Notes: generated by a model not told the origin, from the letters alone. DNA of 7,360 nt from an uncultured Pseudomonadota bacterium (GCA_903864555.1 CAIPGJ010000512.1:1-7360), one strand, 5' to 3'; counted from the first letter of the stretch, positions 1 through 7,012 are shown. Numbers and translations: made by a program.

Positions 1-20
1 GAGCCTCTCAGCACCCACCA
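1..20 (+). tRNA. 3' end of a tRNA, probably tRNA-Val (cut by window edge)
   Basis: The first 20 bases fit the 3' end of a mature tRNA. Bases 1-4 (GAGC) end a TTCGAGC-type T-loop, 5-9 (CTCTC) would be the T-stem 3' strand, and 10-16 (AGCACCC) the acceptor 3' strand. Base 17 (A) is the discriminator and 18-20 are an encoded CCA. The implied 5' acceptor strand, GGGTGCT, together with discriminator A, resembles bacterial tRNA-Val, and tRNA-Val followed by tRNA-Asp is a common pairing. The anticodon lies outside the window, so the identity is an inference. Only 44 bases separate it from the tRNA-Asp, and I see no terminator between them, so the two are probably co-transcribed. Confidence 0.72.
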
Positions 21-64
21 GGCAACCGCATTGTGGGAGCCGGAGAAGTAAGCAGCAAAGCAAT

Positions 65-141
65 GGAGTGGTAGTTCAGTTGGTTAGAATACCGGCCTGT
101 CACGCCGGGGGTCGCGGGTTCGAGTCCCGTCCACTCCGCCA
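65..141 (+). tRNA. tRNA-Asp (anticodon GTC)
   Basis: This is a complete 77-nt cloverleaf that decodes GAC and GAU. The acceptor strands GGAGTGG (65-71) and CCACTCC (131-137) pair over 7 bp. The anticodon stem CCGGC/GCCGG (92-96 and 104-108) encloses the loop CTGTCAC with anticodon GTC at 99-101. The variable region is GGGTC (109-113). The T-stem GCGGG/CCCGT (114-118 and 126-130, with one G-T wobble) encloses the canonical loop TTCGAGT. The discriminator is G138, as usual for tRNA-Asp, and the CCA end (139-141) is encoded. It follows another tRNA end by 44 bases and is followed 9 bases later by an intrinsic terminator, so it is the last gene of a small tRNA unit. Confidence 0.97.
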
Positions 142-150
142 AGTCTTCCC

Positions 151-174
151 AGGCGAACCTCGGTTCGCCTTTTT
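151..174 (+). terminator. Intrinsic terminator of the tRNA unit
   Basis: A perfect 8-bp stem, AGGCGAAC (151-158) with GTTCGCCT (163-170), closes a CTCG tetraloop at 159-162. It runs into five consecutive T residues (170-174), then C and three more Ts. It starts 9 bases after the encoded CCA of tRNA-Asp. This is a textbook Rho-independent terminator and should isolate the tRNA transcript from ppiD. Confidence 0.9.
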
Positions 175-216
175 CGTTTCTGCGCCCACGCGGCGGTCGA
201 TGCCGCCTGATCACCG

Positions 217-230
217 CCGCTGCGCAGCGG
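217..230. repeat. 14-bp perfect palindrome upstream of ppiD
   Basis: CCGCTGCGCAGCGG is its own reverse complement over all 14 bases, and it ends 27 bases before the ppiD ATG. As RNA it could form a 5-bp stem with a GCGC loop. A second short inverted repeat, GGCGG/CCGCC (192-196 and 202-206), lies just upstream, and a direct repeat CAGATTG occurs at 232-238 and 241-247. The palindrome could be a dimeric operator or a leader hairpin. No convincing -35/-10 pair or Shine-Dalgarno sequence is visible between the tRNA terminator and ppiD, so the function is unknown. Confidence 0.35.
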
Positions 231-257
231 ACAGATTGATCAGATTGGGCGTTAACC

Positions 258-2141
258 ATGTTTGAATGGGTTCGCAATAACAAGAGGATTATGCAGGTGC
301 TGCTGGCACTGATCGCATTGCCCTTTGCCTTTTTCGGTGTCGAGTCCTACCAGGCGCTCAACGCCGTGACCGAAGTAGCCAGCATCGGTGGGGAACAGAA
401 GGTCACCGAGCAGGAGTTCTCCAATGCCATGCGCCAGCAGCAGGACCGCATGCGCGGCATCCTCGGGCGCGGCTTTGATCCGGCCATGCTGGACAGCCCC
501 GAGATGCGCACCGAATTGCTCGACAGCCTGATCGCGCAGCGCCTGCTGACCCGCGAAGCCGTGCGCAGCGAACTGAATGTCAGCGATGAGCAGTTGCGCG
601 AAGTCATCAGTGCCATGCCCGCCTTTCAGGTCGAAGGCAAGTTCTCCGCCAGCCAGTACGAAACGCTGCTGCGCGCACAGAACCTGAATGCGACGACCTT
701 CGAAAACTCGTTGCGGCATGACCTGATGATGCAGCAGCTTGCCTCGGCGCTGTCTGAGGCCTCCTTTTCATCGAAGACGGCCGCTGCAGCCCTGGCTGCT
801 GCGCGCGTCCAGCAGCGCGAGGTGGCAGAGACCATGGTGCGTGCTGCGCAGTTTGCCCCGCAGATCAAGCCGTCGGCCGAAGCCATCGAGGCCTATTACA
901 AGGAGAACCTCAATCGCTTCCGTACTCCGGAACAGTTGCGCGCCGAATACGTGGTGCTCAATGCCGATGCGCTGACCGCTGTCGAGGCCGTCCCCGAAGC
1001 CGATGCACGCAAGGTCTACGAGGATAACCAGTCTCGCTATGGCCAGGGGGAGCAGCGTCAGGCAAGCCACATCCTTATCGGTTTCAAGGCCGGGGTGGAC
1101 AAGGCCAAGGCACTGGAGAAGGCCAAGCAGCTCACCGAGCAGATTCGCAAGATGCCAGCCGGTTTTGCCGACCTGGCAAAAAAACATTCTGACGACCCGG
1201 GTTCCGGCGCCAAGGGCGGCGAGCTTGGCGTGTTTGGTCGCGGCATGATGGTCAAGCCCTTCGAGGATGCGGTATTCGCCATGAAGCAGGGCGAGTTGTC
1301 GGAGCCGGTCGAATCCGAGTTTGGGTACCACATCATCAAGCTGACCGGCATTCGTCCAGCCAAGATGAAATCCTTCGAGCAGGTGCGCGGCGAGATAGAC
1401 GCCGAATTGCGCAAGCAGCGCGGGGGGCGTAAGTTCGCCGAGGCCGCCGATGCTTTCAGCGACCTGGTCTATGAGCAGGCTGACTCCCTGAAGCCGGCGG
1501 CCGAGCGTTTCAAGCTGGTCGTCCGCCAGTCTGGCTGGACCACGCGTGAGAGTTCAGCGGACGAATTGCTGCGCAACCCGAAGCTGCTGGGCGCCCTGTT
1601 TTCGGACGATGTGGTGAAGAATCGTCGCAATACGCAGGCGATGGAGGTTGCCCCCGGCACGCTGGTCGCCGCGCGCATTGCCGAGCACAAACCCGCCGCG
1701 CAGAAGCCGCTGGAAGAAGTGCGCAGCCAGGTGGTGTCGCAACTGGTCGCCAAGGAAGCGCGTGAGCTCGCGATCAAGGAGGGCAAGGCCAGGCTTGCCG
1801 CCTTGCAAAAGGGTGATGGCAATGCCACGTTTGCCGCCGCCAAAATGGTCAGCCGTGACAAGCTGGAAGGCCTGCGCCGTGAGGCGGTGGATGCGGTGTT
1901 CAAGGCCGGCACCGAGAAATTGCCAGCCTATGTCGGCGTCGAATTGCCTGACGGTTATGTCGTTTACCGTATCGGCAAGGTGGTGAGCCCGACGGTCGCC
2001 GATGACCAGTTGAAGTCCATCCACACGGAACTCAGCCGCATGATGGGCGCGCAGGAATTCCGCGCCTATATCGCCTCGCTGCGTGCCAATGCCAGTGTGA
2101 AGGTCAACAACGAGATTCTGCAGCAGAAGCAGCAACCCTGA
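258..2141 (+). CDS. ppiD: Membrane-anchored periplasmic chaperone / parvulin-type peptidyl-prolyl isomerase PpiD
   Basis: This 627-residue protein is the usual length for PpiD, which sits at the SecYEG translocon and helps secreted and outer-membrane proteins fold in the periplasm. The order is a short positive cytoplasmic start (FEWVRNNKR), one transmembrane helix at about residues 12-29, then a SurA_N-like helical chaperone region to about 230. A parvulin domain follows at about 268-366, then a long C-terminal helical region. The parvulin signature is intact: SHILI (270-274), [14 protein letters not shown] (303-316), the GGELG turn (320-324), M331, F335 and FGYHIIKL (355-362). H271, D312/D313 and H358 sit at the usual active-site positions. 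E. coli PpiD is reported to lack clear isomerase activity, so this copy may be more canonical. The ATG is favoured because MFEWVR directly precedes the anchor helix, as in relatives, although no good ribosome-binding site is visible. It follows a tRNA terminator, so it should have its own promoter. Confidence 0.93.
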   Translation: MFEWVRNNKRIMQVLLALIALPFAFFGVESYQALNAVTEVASIGGEQKVTEQEFSNAMRQQQDRMRGILGRGFDPAMLDSPEMRTELLDSLIAQRLLTREAVRSELNVSDEQLREVISAMPAFQVEGKFSASQYETLLRAQNLNATTFENSLRHDLMMQQLASALSEASFSSKTAAAALAAARVQQREVAETMVRAAQFAPQIKPSAEAIEAYYKENLNRFRTPEQLRAEYVVLNADALTAVEAVPEADARKVYEDNQSRYGQGEQRQASHILIGFKAGVDKAKALEKAKQLTEQIRKMPAGFADLAKKHSDDPGSGAKGGELGVFGRGMMVKPFEDAVFAMKQGELSEPVESEFGYHIIKLTGIRPAKMKSFEQVRGEIDAELRKQRGGRKFAEAADAFSDLVYEQADSLKPAAERFKLVVRQSGWTTRESSADELLRNPKLLGALFSDDVVKNRRNTQAMEVAPGTLVAARIAEHKPAAQKPLEEVRSQVVSQLVAKEARELAIKEGKARLAALQKGDGNATFAAAKMVSRDKLEGLRREAVDAVFKAGTEKLPAYVGVELPDGYVVYRIGKVVSPTVADDQLKSIHTELSRMMGAQEFRAYIASLRANASVKVNNEILQQKQQP

Positions 2142-2167
2142 TCTTCCAGGGGCGGGCTTGAGTGCAA

Positions 2168-2184
2168 CCCGGCCAGCGGCCGGG
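2168..2184. terminator. GC-rich hairpin downstream of ppiD, possible terminator
   Basis: CCCGGCC (2168-2174) and GGCCGGG (2178-2184) form a perfect 7-bp, all-GC stem around an AGC loop, 27 bases after the ppiD stop. No T-tract follows on either strand, so it is not a classic Rho-independent terminator. Its place between two convergent genes suggests transcript-end stabilisation or weak termination. Confidence 0.45.
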
Positions 2185-2190
2185 ACTGCG

Positions 2191-2213
2191 ACCCGGTATT
2201 CAGGTGACCGGGT
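2191..2213. terminator. Second hairpin in the ppiD/fabI convergent gap
   Basis: ACCCGGT (2191-2197) and ACCGGGT (2207-2213) are perfect reverse complements around a 9-base loop. The hairpin sits six bases from the first one and lacks a T-tract. It could act on transcripts from either side: ppiD arriving from the left or fabI from the right. A direct repeat CGAGTCG (2222-2228 and 2231-2237) and short GTCG/CGAC pairings follow toward fabI. The rest of the 131-bp gap holds nothing else that I recognise. Confidence 0.45.
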
Positions 2214-2272
2214 GTGTGGTGCGAGTCGCTCGAGTCGTTCGATCCCGACCTTCAGGCGGCTTGACCTGCTGA

Positions 2273-3073
2273 TCAGGCAGCGTGATCCACGCCGCCCATG
2301 CCGCCGACGATCTTGCTGAACCCAGAATCCACGTAAGTCACTTCCCCCGTGATGCCGGCCGCCAGGTCCGAGAGCAGGAAGGCTGCGGCATTGCCGACAT
2401 CGTCGATGGTGACATTGCGGCGCATCGGCGCGTTCTGTTCCACGTGCTTCAGGATCTTGCCGAAGTCGGCAATGCCGGCGGCTGCCAGGGTCTTGATCGG
2501 GCCGGCTGATATGCCGTTCACGCGTATGCCGATGGGTCCGAGGCTGCTGGCCAGGTAGCGCACGGCAGCCTCCAGGCTGGCCTTGGCCAGGCCCATGGTG
2601 TTGTAGTGCGGCACCACGCGGATCGCACCGAGATAGCTCAGGGTGAGCAGGGCGGCCTTGCGGCCCTTCATCAGGGGCAGAGCCGCCTTGGCCAGTGCGG
2701 GAAAGCTGTAGGCCGAGACTTCATGGGCGATGCGGAAGGACTCGCGCGACAGTCCATCGAGAAAATCCCCGGCGATGGCTTCGCGCGGGGCAAAGGCGAT
2801 GGCGTGCACCAGCCCGTCCAGCCCGTCCCAGGACTTGCCCAGTTCTGCAAACAGTGTGGCGATCTCCTCGTCACTGGCCACATCGCAGGGGAACACCAGG
2901 TTGGAGCCTAGTTCCGCTGCCATTTCGGTGACGCGATCGCGGAAGCGTTCGTTCTGGAAAGTGAAGGCCAGCGTGGCGCCCTGGCGCTGGGCGGACCGCG
3001 CCACGCCGTAGGCAATGGAGCGGTTGCTCAGCAATCCGGTGACGAGTATGCGTTTGTTGTCCAGTATGCCCAT
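2273..3073 (-). CDS. fabI: Enoyl-[acyl-carrier-protein] reductase (NADH), FabI
   Basis: FabI reduces trans-2-enoyl-ACP to acyl-ACP, the last step of each fatty-acid elongation cycle, in the cytosol. It is 266 residues long, close to the E. coli 262. The nucleotide-binding start is [13 protein letters not shown] (11-23), with Q40 in the cofactor position, CDV (63-65) and HAIAFAP (90-96). The atypical short-chain-dehydrogenase active site is present: Y147, then Y157 and K164 with six residues between (YNTMGLAK). [13 protein letters not shown] (186-198) is the substrate-loop region and YVDSGF the C-terminal signature. Unusual points are Ala at position 93, where E. coli has Gly, plus Ile151 and His156, where E. 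coli has Glu and Asn. The ATG is preceded by GAAGG with 12 bases of spacing, rather long, in an A/C-rich leader. It lies 105 bp downstream of yejF on the same strand, so read-through from the transporter is possible. A weak -10-like TAAAAT is noted separately. Confidence 0.95.
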   Translation of the reverse strand: MGILDNKRILVTGLLSNRSIAYGVARSAQRQGATLAFTFQNERFRDRVTEMAAELGSNLVFPCDVASDEEIATLFAELGKSWDGLDGLVHAIAFAPREAIAGDFLDGLSRESFRIAHEVSAYSFPALAKAALPLMKGRKAALLTLSYLGAIRVVPHYNTMGLAKASLEAAVRYLASSLGPIGIRVNGISAGPIKTLAAAGIADFGKILKHVEQNAPMRRNVTIDDVGNAAAFLLSDLAAGITGEVTYVDSGFSKIVGGMGGVDHAA

Positions 3074-3132
3074 GGCGGAGTCGAGCCTTCGTCTTTGTTG
3101 TTGTCGTTGATGGTGAATGGTCTGCAGGCTTG

Positions 3133-3138
3133 ATTTTA
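3133..3138 (-). promoter_or_regulatory. Weak candidate -10 element for fabI
   Basis: On the minus strand TAAAAT lies about 60 bases upstream of the fabI ATG, in the only AT-rich part of the yejF-fabI gap. It matches the sigma-70 -10 consensus at five of six bases, but no -35 hexamer is visible at 16-18 bases. The leader after it is rich in CAACAACAA-type sequence and should be unstructured. An essential gene would be expected to have its own promoter here, but the match alone is weak. Confidence 0.2.
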
Positions 3139-3178
3139 CCCAGTGTGCACCCCTGCCGCTGTCCGGTGGGGCGTTGCC

Positions 3179-4804
3179 TCAGCCAGGCAGCGGTGCCGCG
3201 GCCAGCAGTTCCTGTGTGTAGGCATGGGACGGGTGCGCCAGGACTTCCAGGGCGTCGCCTGCCTCCACCACGACGCCATCTTTCATCACCATCACGCGGT
3301 GGGCGAGCGCACGGATGAGGGACAGGTCATGGGTGATGAACAGGTAGCTGAGGCCGTAGCGTTGTTGCAGTGCCACCAGCAGGTTCAGCACCTGGTGCTG
3401 CACCGAGGCATCCAGGGCGCTGGTGGGCTCGTCCAGCAGCAACAGGAGCGGCTTCAGGGCAATCACGCGGGCGATGGCGATGCGCTGGCGCTGTCCGCCG
3501 GAAAACTCGTGCGGATAGCGTCCCAGCAGGTGTTCTTCAAGGCCGACTTCGGCCAGTGTCTCGACGACGCGGGCGCGCCGTTGTGTTCGATCCAGTTCCG
3601 GATGGTGCAGTTCCAGTCCTTCGCCGACGATCTGCTCGATGGTGCGCCGGGGCGACAGCGAGGAGTAGGGGTCCTGGAAGACCACCTGCATGTGCTTGCG
3701 CAGTGGCCTCAGGCGGCCCTGGTCCAGGCCGTCCAGCGAAGTGCCGTCGAACTGGATGTGTCCGGTGGATGCAATCAGTCGCAACAGCGCGAGTCCCAGC
3801 GTGGTCTTGCCCGAACCGGACTCGCCGACGATGCCCAGGGTTTCACCGGGGGCGATGTGCAGGTCCACATCGCGGACGGCTACGAAGTGGCTGCGCCGAA
3901 ACCAGCCCTTGCGGATGGGAAAGCTCACCGACAGCGCCTGTGCCGACAACAGGGAGGGGGCGGAGGCGGCAACGGGTTCAACCATGCGTTTCGGTCGACT
4001 TGCGAGCAGCTGCTTTGTATAGGGATGGCTGGCGTGGGCGAACAGTTCGGCGGTCGGCGCCACTTCCACCAGTTGCCCCTTGCTCATCACCCCGACGCGC
4101 TCTGCAAACTGCTTCACCATGTTGAGGTCATGCGTGATCAGCAGCACCGCCATGCCGAATTCCCGCTGCAAGTCGGCCAGCAAGGCCAGGATCTGCGCCT
4201 GGATGGTGACATCCAGTGCGGTGGTGGGTTCGTCGGCGATCAGCAGGCGCGGTCGGCAGGCCAGCGCCATGGCGATCATGGCGCGCTGGCGTTGTCCGCC
4301 CGAGAGCTGGTGGGGATAGCTGGCAAAGCGTCGCTCCGGCTCCGGGATGCCGGTCTTGTCCAGCAGCGCAATGGCGCGCCGGGCGGCTTCACCGTAACCG
4401 AGCCCTTCGTGCAATTGCAGCGCCTCGACGATCTGGTTGCCGATGGTGTAGAGCGGATTGAGTGCCGTCATCGGTTCCTGGAAGACCATGGCGATGTCGC
4501 GGCCACGGATGCCCCGCAGGCGGTTCTCCGGCAGGGTGAGCAGGTCGATGTCCTGGTTGTCGCCGCCGCTGAAGCGGATTTCGCCGCCGTAGCTGACATT
4601 GTGGTTCAGGCGCAGCACCGACATCGCCGTGACGCTCTTGCCTGAGCCGGATTCGCCGACCAGGGCGAGGCGCTCGCCGGGTGCAATGTCCAGGCTCAGT
4701 TCGTTGACCACAGGACCGTCGCCGAAATCGACTGACAGCTTGCGTATGGATAACAGTGGGGAGGGCAAGGCGTGGCCTTTCAGGGGGGGCTGCGGGGTGC
4801 TCAT
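3179..4804 (-). CDS. yejF: Peptide ABC transporter ATPase with two fused nucleotide-binding domains (YejF/NppD type)
   Basis: This subunit hydrolyses ATP to drive peptide import through YejB-YejE. At 541 residues it compares with 529 in E. coli YejF. Domain 1 has Walker A GESGSGKS (50-57), signature LSGGQ (167-171), Walker B ending D191-E192, and switch His225. Domain 2 has Walker A GESGSGKT (327-334), signature FSGGQ (434-438), Walker B ending D458-E459, and His492. Both sites look catalytically complete. Each domain ends with an oligopeptide-type tail (HPYTKQLL near 260 and HAYTQELL near 527). The reading frame stays open 36 codons upstream inside yejE. I chose the ATG at 4804 because it gives MSTPQPP just before the first domain, has GGAGA nine bases upstream, and overlaps the yejE stop as ATGA, which points to translational coupling. 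It is the last gene of the transporter operon. Confidence 0.95.
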   Translation of the reverse strand: MSTPQPPLKGHALPSPLLSIRKLSVDFGDGPVVNELSLDIAPGERLALVGESGSGKSVTAMSVLRLNHNVSYGGEIRFSGGDNQDIDLLTLPENRLRGIRGRDIAMVFQEPMTALNPLYTIGNQIVEALQLHEGLGYGEAARRAIALLDKTGIPEPERRFASYPHQLSGGQRQRAMIAMALACRPRLLIADEPTTALDVTIQAQILALLADLQREFGMAVLLITHDLNMVKQFAERVGVMSKGQLVEVAPTAELFAHASHPYTKQLLASRPKRMVEPVAASAPSLLSAQALSVSFPIRKGWFRRSHFVAVRDVDLHIAPGETLGIVGESGSGKTTLGLALLRLIASTGHIQFDGTSLDGLDQGRLRPLRKHMQVVFQDPYSSLSPRRTIEQIVGEGLELHHPELDRTQRRARVVETLAEVGLEEHLLGRYPHEFSGGQRQRIAIARVIALKPLLLLLDEPTSALDASVQHQVLNLLVALQQRYGLSYLFITHDLSLIRALAHRVMVMKDGVVVEAGDALEVLAHPSHAYTQELLAAAPLPG

Positions 4805-5862
4805 GCGCGCCGGTCTCCGCGGGTGTCCAATGCCGAGCGCAGGCTCTCGCCGATGAAGATCAGCAGCAGCAGCATGCCCACCAGCACGGAAAAGGTCGTC
4901 AATGAAATCCACCAGGCGTCCAGGTTGTTCTTGCCCTGGGCCAGCAGTTCACCCAGGCTGGGCGTCGTCGGCGGCACGCCCAGGCCGAGGAAGTCCAGAC
5001 TGGTCAACGCGAGGATGGCACCGCTCATGCGAAACGGCAGAAAGGCGATCACCGGCGTCATGCTGTTGGGCAGCAGGTGGCGCCACATGATGCGTGTGCC
5101 GCTCAACCCCAAGGCACGTGCGGCCGTGACGTATTCCAGATTGCGGTTTCTCAGGAATTCGGCGCGCACGTAGTCGGACAGGCCCATCCAGCCGAACAGC
5201 GACAGCAGGATCAGCAGCAGCAGCAGGCTGGGCTGGAAAATGGAGGCGAATATCAACAGCAGATAGAGCTCCGGCATGGAGCCCCAGATCTCCAGCACAC
5301 GCTGGAACACCAGGTCGGTGCGGCCGCCGAAATAGCCCTGGATGGCGCCGGTGATGATGCCGATCACCATGCCGATGGCGGTGAGTGCCAGTCCGAAAGC
5401 CAGCGAGATGCGGAATCCGTAGAACAGGCGCGCCAGAATGTCCCGTCCGCGGTCGTCCGTGCCCAGCCAGTTCTCGCCATTGGGCGGCGCCGGGTTGGGG
5501 CGGGTGGAAAAATAGTTCAGGGTGTCGAAGCGATAGGGGTTGAGCGGATAGATGACCCAGTTCGAGCCTTCCGACAGCTTGCCGCGGATATGCGGGTCAA
5601 GGTAATCGGTGGGCGTGACGAAGTCCCCCCCAAAGGTGGTCTCCGGATAGTCGTTGACCAGCGGGAAGTAAAGCCGGCTCTCGTAGCTCACCACCAGCGG
5701 CTTGTCATTGGACAGCCCCTCGGCAAACAGGCTGAGGACGAACAGGAGGGAGAGTATCCACAGGCTGTAATAGCCACGCCGGTCCGCCTTGAAGCGCAGC
5801 CAGGCGCGCCTTCCCGGTGACAGCGTTGTCAGGCTGGCGGCATTGCGGCCCGGGCTTTTCAT
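4801..5862 (-). CDS. yejE: Peptide ABC transporter permease (YejE/NppC type)
   Basis: This 353-residue inner-membrane permease belongs to the DppC/OppC class and pairs with YejB to form the translocation channel. The features are a basic N-terminus, a first helix at about 31-50, and a roughly 80-residue periplasmic segment containing NDKPL (52-56) and FGGDF, as in E. coli YejE. The class hallmark NWLGTDDRGRD (131-141) follows. Membrane segments lie at about 151-175, 196-227, 270-290 and 318-340. The cytoplasmic coupling loop that contacts YejF is at about 243-265 (EYVTAARALGLSG, then HLLPN). LTSLDFLGLGVP (286-297) and SLGELLAQGKNNL (302-314) are also typical. The ATG is preceded by GGGGAA six bases upstream, and an in-frame stop lies nine codons before it, so no longer start is available. 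The start overlaps the stop of a possible small ORF as ATGA, and its own stop overlaps yejF as ATGA. Confidence 0.94.
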   Translation of the reverse strand: MKSPGRNAASLTTLSPGRRAWLRFKADRRGYYSLWILSLLFVLSLFAEGLSNDKPLVVSYESRLYFPLVNDYPETTFGGDFVTPTDYLDPHIRGKLSEGSNWVIYPLNPYRFDTLNYFSTRPNPAPPNGENWLGTDDRGRDILARLFYGFRISLAFGLALTAIGMVIGIITGAIQGYFGGRTDLVFQRVLEIWGSMPELYLLLIFASIFQPSLLLLLILLSLFGWMGLSDYVRAEFLRNRNLEYVTAARALGLSGTRIMWRHLLPNSMTPVIAFLPFRMSGAILALTSLDFLGLGVPPTTPSLGELLAQGKNNLDAWWISLTTFSVLVGMLLLLIFIGESLRSALDTRGDRRA

Positions 5863-5960
5863 GTCGGATTCCCCGGGAATGACTGATTACATTCTATGTG
5901 TTTATCCAATGATGAAAAGGCACTACGCTTGAAATTGATCATATTATTAATCTTGGTCAT
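5859..5960 (-). CDS. Possible 33-residue small ORF between yejB and yejE, unrecognised
   Basis: The ATG comes two bases after the yejB stop (TGAGCATG), and the TGA overlaps the yejE start as ATGA, the junction style of the rest of the operon. A GGGG lies eight bases before the ATG. An in-frame GTG at 5966 would instead overlap the yejB stop as GTGA and give 35 residues. The peptide starts MTKINNMINFKR and ends SFPGNPT. It is polar, with one Cys, no membrane helix and no domain I recognise. The 80 bases at 5881-5960 are only 31% GC and use AT-ending codons (AAT, ATA, TCA, AAA), unlike the GC-rich neighbours. It could be a coupling cistron that hands ribosomes from yejB to yejE, a true small protein, or a chance frame in an AT-rich spacer. 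The double junction is suggestive but not proof. Confidence 0.35.
   Translation of the reverse strand: MTKINNMINFKRSAFSSLDKHIECNQSFPGNPT
5891..5918 (-). promoter_or_regulatory. Candidate internal promoter upstream of yejE
   Basis: On the minus strand TTTTCA (5913-5918, four of six to the -35 consensus) is separated by 16 bases from TAGAAT (5891-5896, five of six to the -10 consensus). This would start transcription roughly 20-25 bases before the yejE ATG. It lies in the only clearly AT-rich stretch of the operon, so chance matches are more likely here than elsewhere. If real, it would let yejE-yejF (and perhaps fabI) be expressed apart from yejA-yejB. Confidence 0.28.
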
Positions 5961-5962
5961 GC

Positions 5963-7012
5963 TCACCGCCCCATGCTCTCGAATTGCAGGCGTGGATCGA
6001 CCAGCACGTAGCACAGGTCGGTCACCAGCTTGGTGACCAGGCCGATCAGGGTGAACAGGTACAGCGTGCCCATGACCACGGGGTAGTCGCGCTTGAGCAC
6101 CGCCTCGTAGGACAGCAGGCCCAGCCCGTCCAGCGAGAACAGGGTTTCGATGAGCAGGCTGCCGGTGAAGAAGGCGCCGATGAAGGCGGCCGGGAAGCCG
6201 GTGACCAGCGGGATCATGGCGTTGCGGAATACATGCTTGTAGAGGACCTTGCGTTCCTCCAGGCCCTTGGCGCGGGCGGTCATGACGTACTGCTTGCGGA
6301 ATTCCTCGAGGAAGGTGTTCTTGGTGAGCATGGTCACCACGGCAAAGCTGCCCACCACCGAGGCGGTCACCGGCAGGGCGATGTGCCACAGGTAGTCGAG
6401 CGCCTTGCCCATCAGGGAGAGTTCGCTCCAGTTGTCAGAGGTGAGTCCGCGCAAGGGGAAGAGCTGCAGGAAACTGCCGCCGCCGAACAGTACCAGCAGC
6501 AGCACGCCCAGTACAAAACCGGGGATGGCGTAGCCGCCCAGGATGAGCAGGCTGGTGGACAGGTCGAAGGCCGATCCGTGGCGCACTGCCTTGGCGATGC
6601 CCAGTGGAATGGAGATCAGGTAACTCAGGAGGAAGGTCCACAGCCCCAGGCTGATGGATACCGGCAGCTTGGATTTCACCAGCGTCCAGACATCGGCGTG
6701 GTAGAAAAAGCTCTTGCCCAGGTCGAAGCGGGCATAGCTCTGCAGCATGTGCAGGAAACGCTCGTGTGCCGGCTTGTCGAAGCCGTACAGGGCCTTGATC
6801 TCGGCCACGCGCTGCGGGTCCACGCCCTGGCGCGCGCGGTAGCCACCGGCGCTGGCATTGCCCTCGCCACCGGAGGTCACCGCGCTGATCTCCTGCAGCG
6901 TCTGTTCCACCGGGCCGCCGGGCACGAACTGGATGACGACGAAGGTCAGCAGCAACACGCCGAACAGCGTGGGGATCATCAGCAGCAGGCGCTTGGTGAT
7001 GTAGGCGATCAT
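5963..7012 (-). CDS. yejB: Peptide ABC transporter permease (YejB/NppB type)
   Basis: This 349-residue permease of the DppB/OppB class forms the importer channel with YejE. The first helix (about 9-29) ends in the class signature VPGGP (30-34). A periplasmic stretch with a Gly/Ser-rich spot (47-57) leads to YGFDKPAHERF (76-86), which closely matches E. coli YejB. Membrane segments follow at about 115-137, 153-178, 207-228, 268-292 and 312-336. SLPVSISLGLW-like and FPLRGL (185-190) motifs are present. The coupling loop is at about 240-266 (KQYVMTARAKGL, then HVFRNA), and the C-terminal LVDPR motif is at 337-341. It is about 15 residues shorter than E. coli YejB (364), mostly in the region before residue 60. 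The start overlaps the yejA stop as ATGA, with GGAAG ten bases upstream. Downstream, 100 bases separate it from yejE, whereas the other junctions of the operon overlap. Confidence 0.94.
   Translation of the reverse strand: MIAYITKRLLLMIPTLFGVLLLTFVVIQFVPGGPVEQTLQEISAVTSGGEGNASAGGYRARQGVDPQRVAEIKALYGFDKPAHERFLHMLQSYARFDLGKSFFYHADVWTLVKSKLPVSISLGLWTFLLSYLISIPLGIAKAVRHGSAFDLSTSLLILGGYAIPGFVLGVLLLVLFGGGSFLQLFPLRGLTSDNWSELSLMGKALDYLWHIALPVTASVVGSFAVVTMLTKNTFLEEFRKQYVMTARAKGLEERKVLYKHVFRNAMIPLVTGFPAAFIGAFFTGSLLIETLFSLDGLGLLSYEAVLKRDYPVVMGTLYLFTLIGLVTKLVTDLCYVLVDPRLQFESMGR

Noticed and set aside
65..141. Possible integration (att) site at the tRNA-Asp 3' end.
   Set aside because: No integrase, no repeat of the tRNA 3' end elsewhere in the window, and core genes continue directly downstream.
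8..283. Short open frames across the tRNA region on both strands.
   Set aside because: They read through the tRNA-Asp cloverleaf and its terminator, so they are not plausible genes.
768..1331. A 187-codon minus-strand frame opposite ppiD.
   Set aside because: ppiD on the plus strand has a membrane anchor and an intact parvulin domain across this stretch. The antisense frame has no domain and no start context.
2221..2252. TTCGATCCCGACC near 2238 looks like a tRNA T-loop and stem.
   Set aside because: The preceding bases cannot form the T-stem, and there is no acceptor, anticodon arm or CCA around it.
3143..4645. A 500-codon open frame on the plus strand, opposite yejF.
   Set aside because: The minus strand carries two complete ATPase domains with all motifs. 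The plus-strand translation is rich in Gln, His and Gly with no recognisable domain, as expected for an antisense frame in GC-rich coding DNA.
4805..4912. A 36-residue N-terminal extension of YejF, starting at 4912 inside yejE.
   Set aside because: It would overlap conserved C-terminal yejE sequence by over 100 bases. The ATG at 4804 has a ribosome-binding site, an ATGA overlap and the normal protein length.
5077..5820. A 247-codon plus-strand frame opposite yejE.
   Set aside because: Same reasoning: the minus strand is a well-conserved permease, and the plus-strand product is low-complexity Gln/Gly/Glu sequence.
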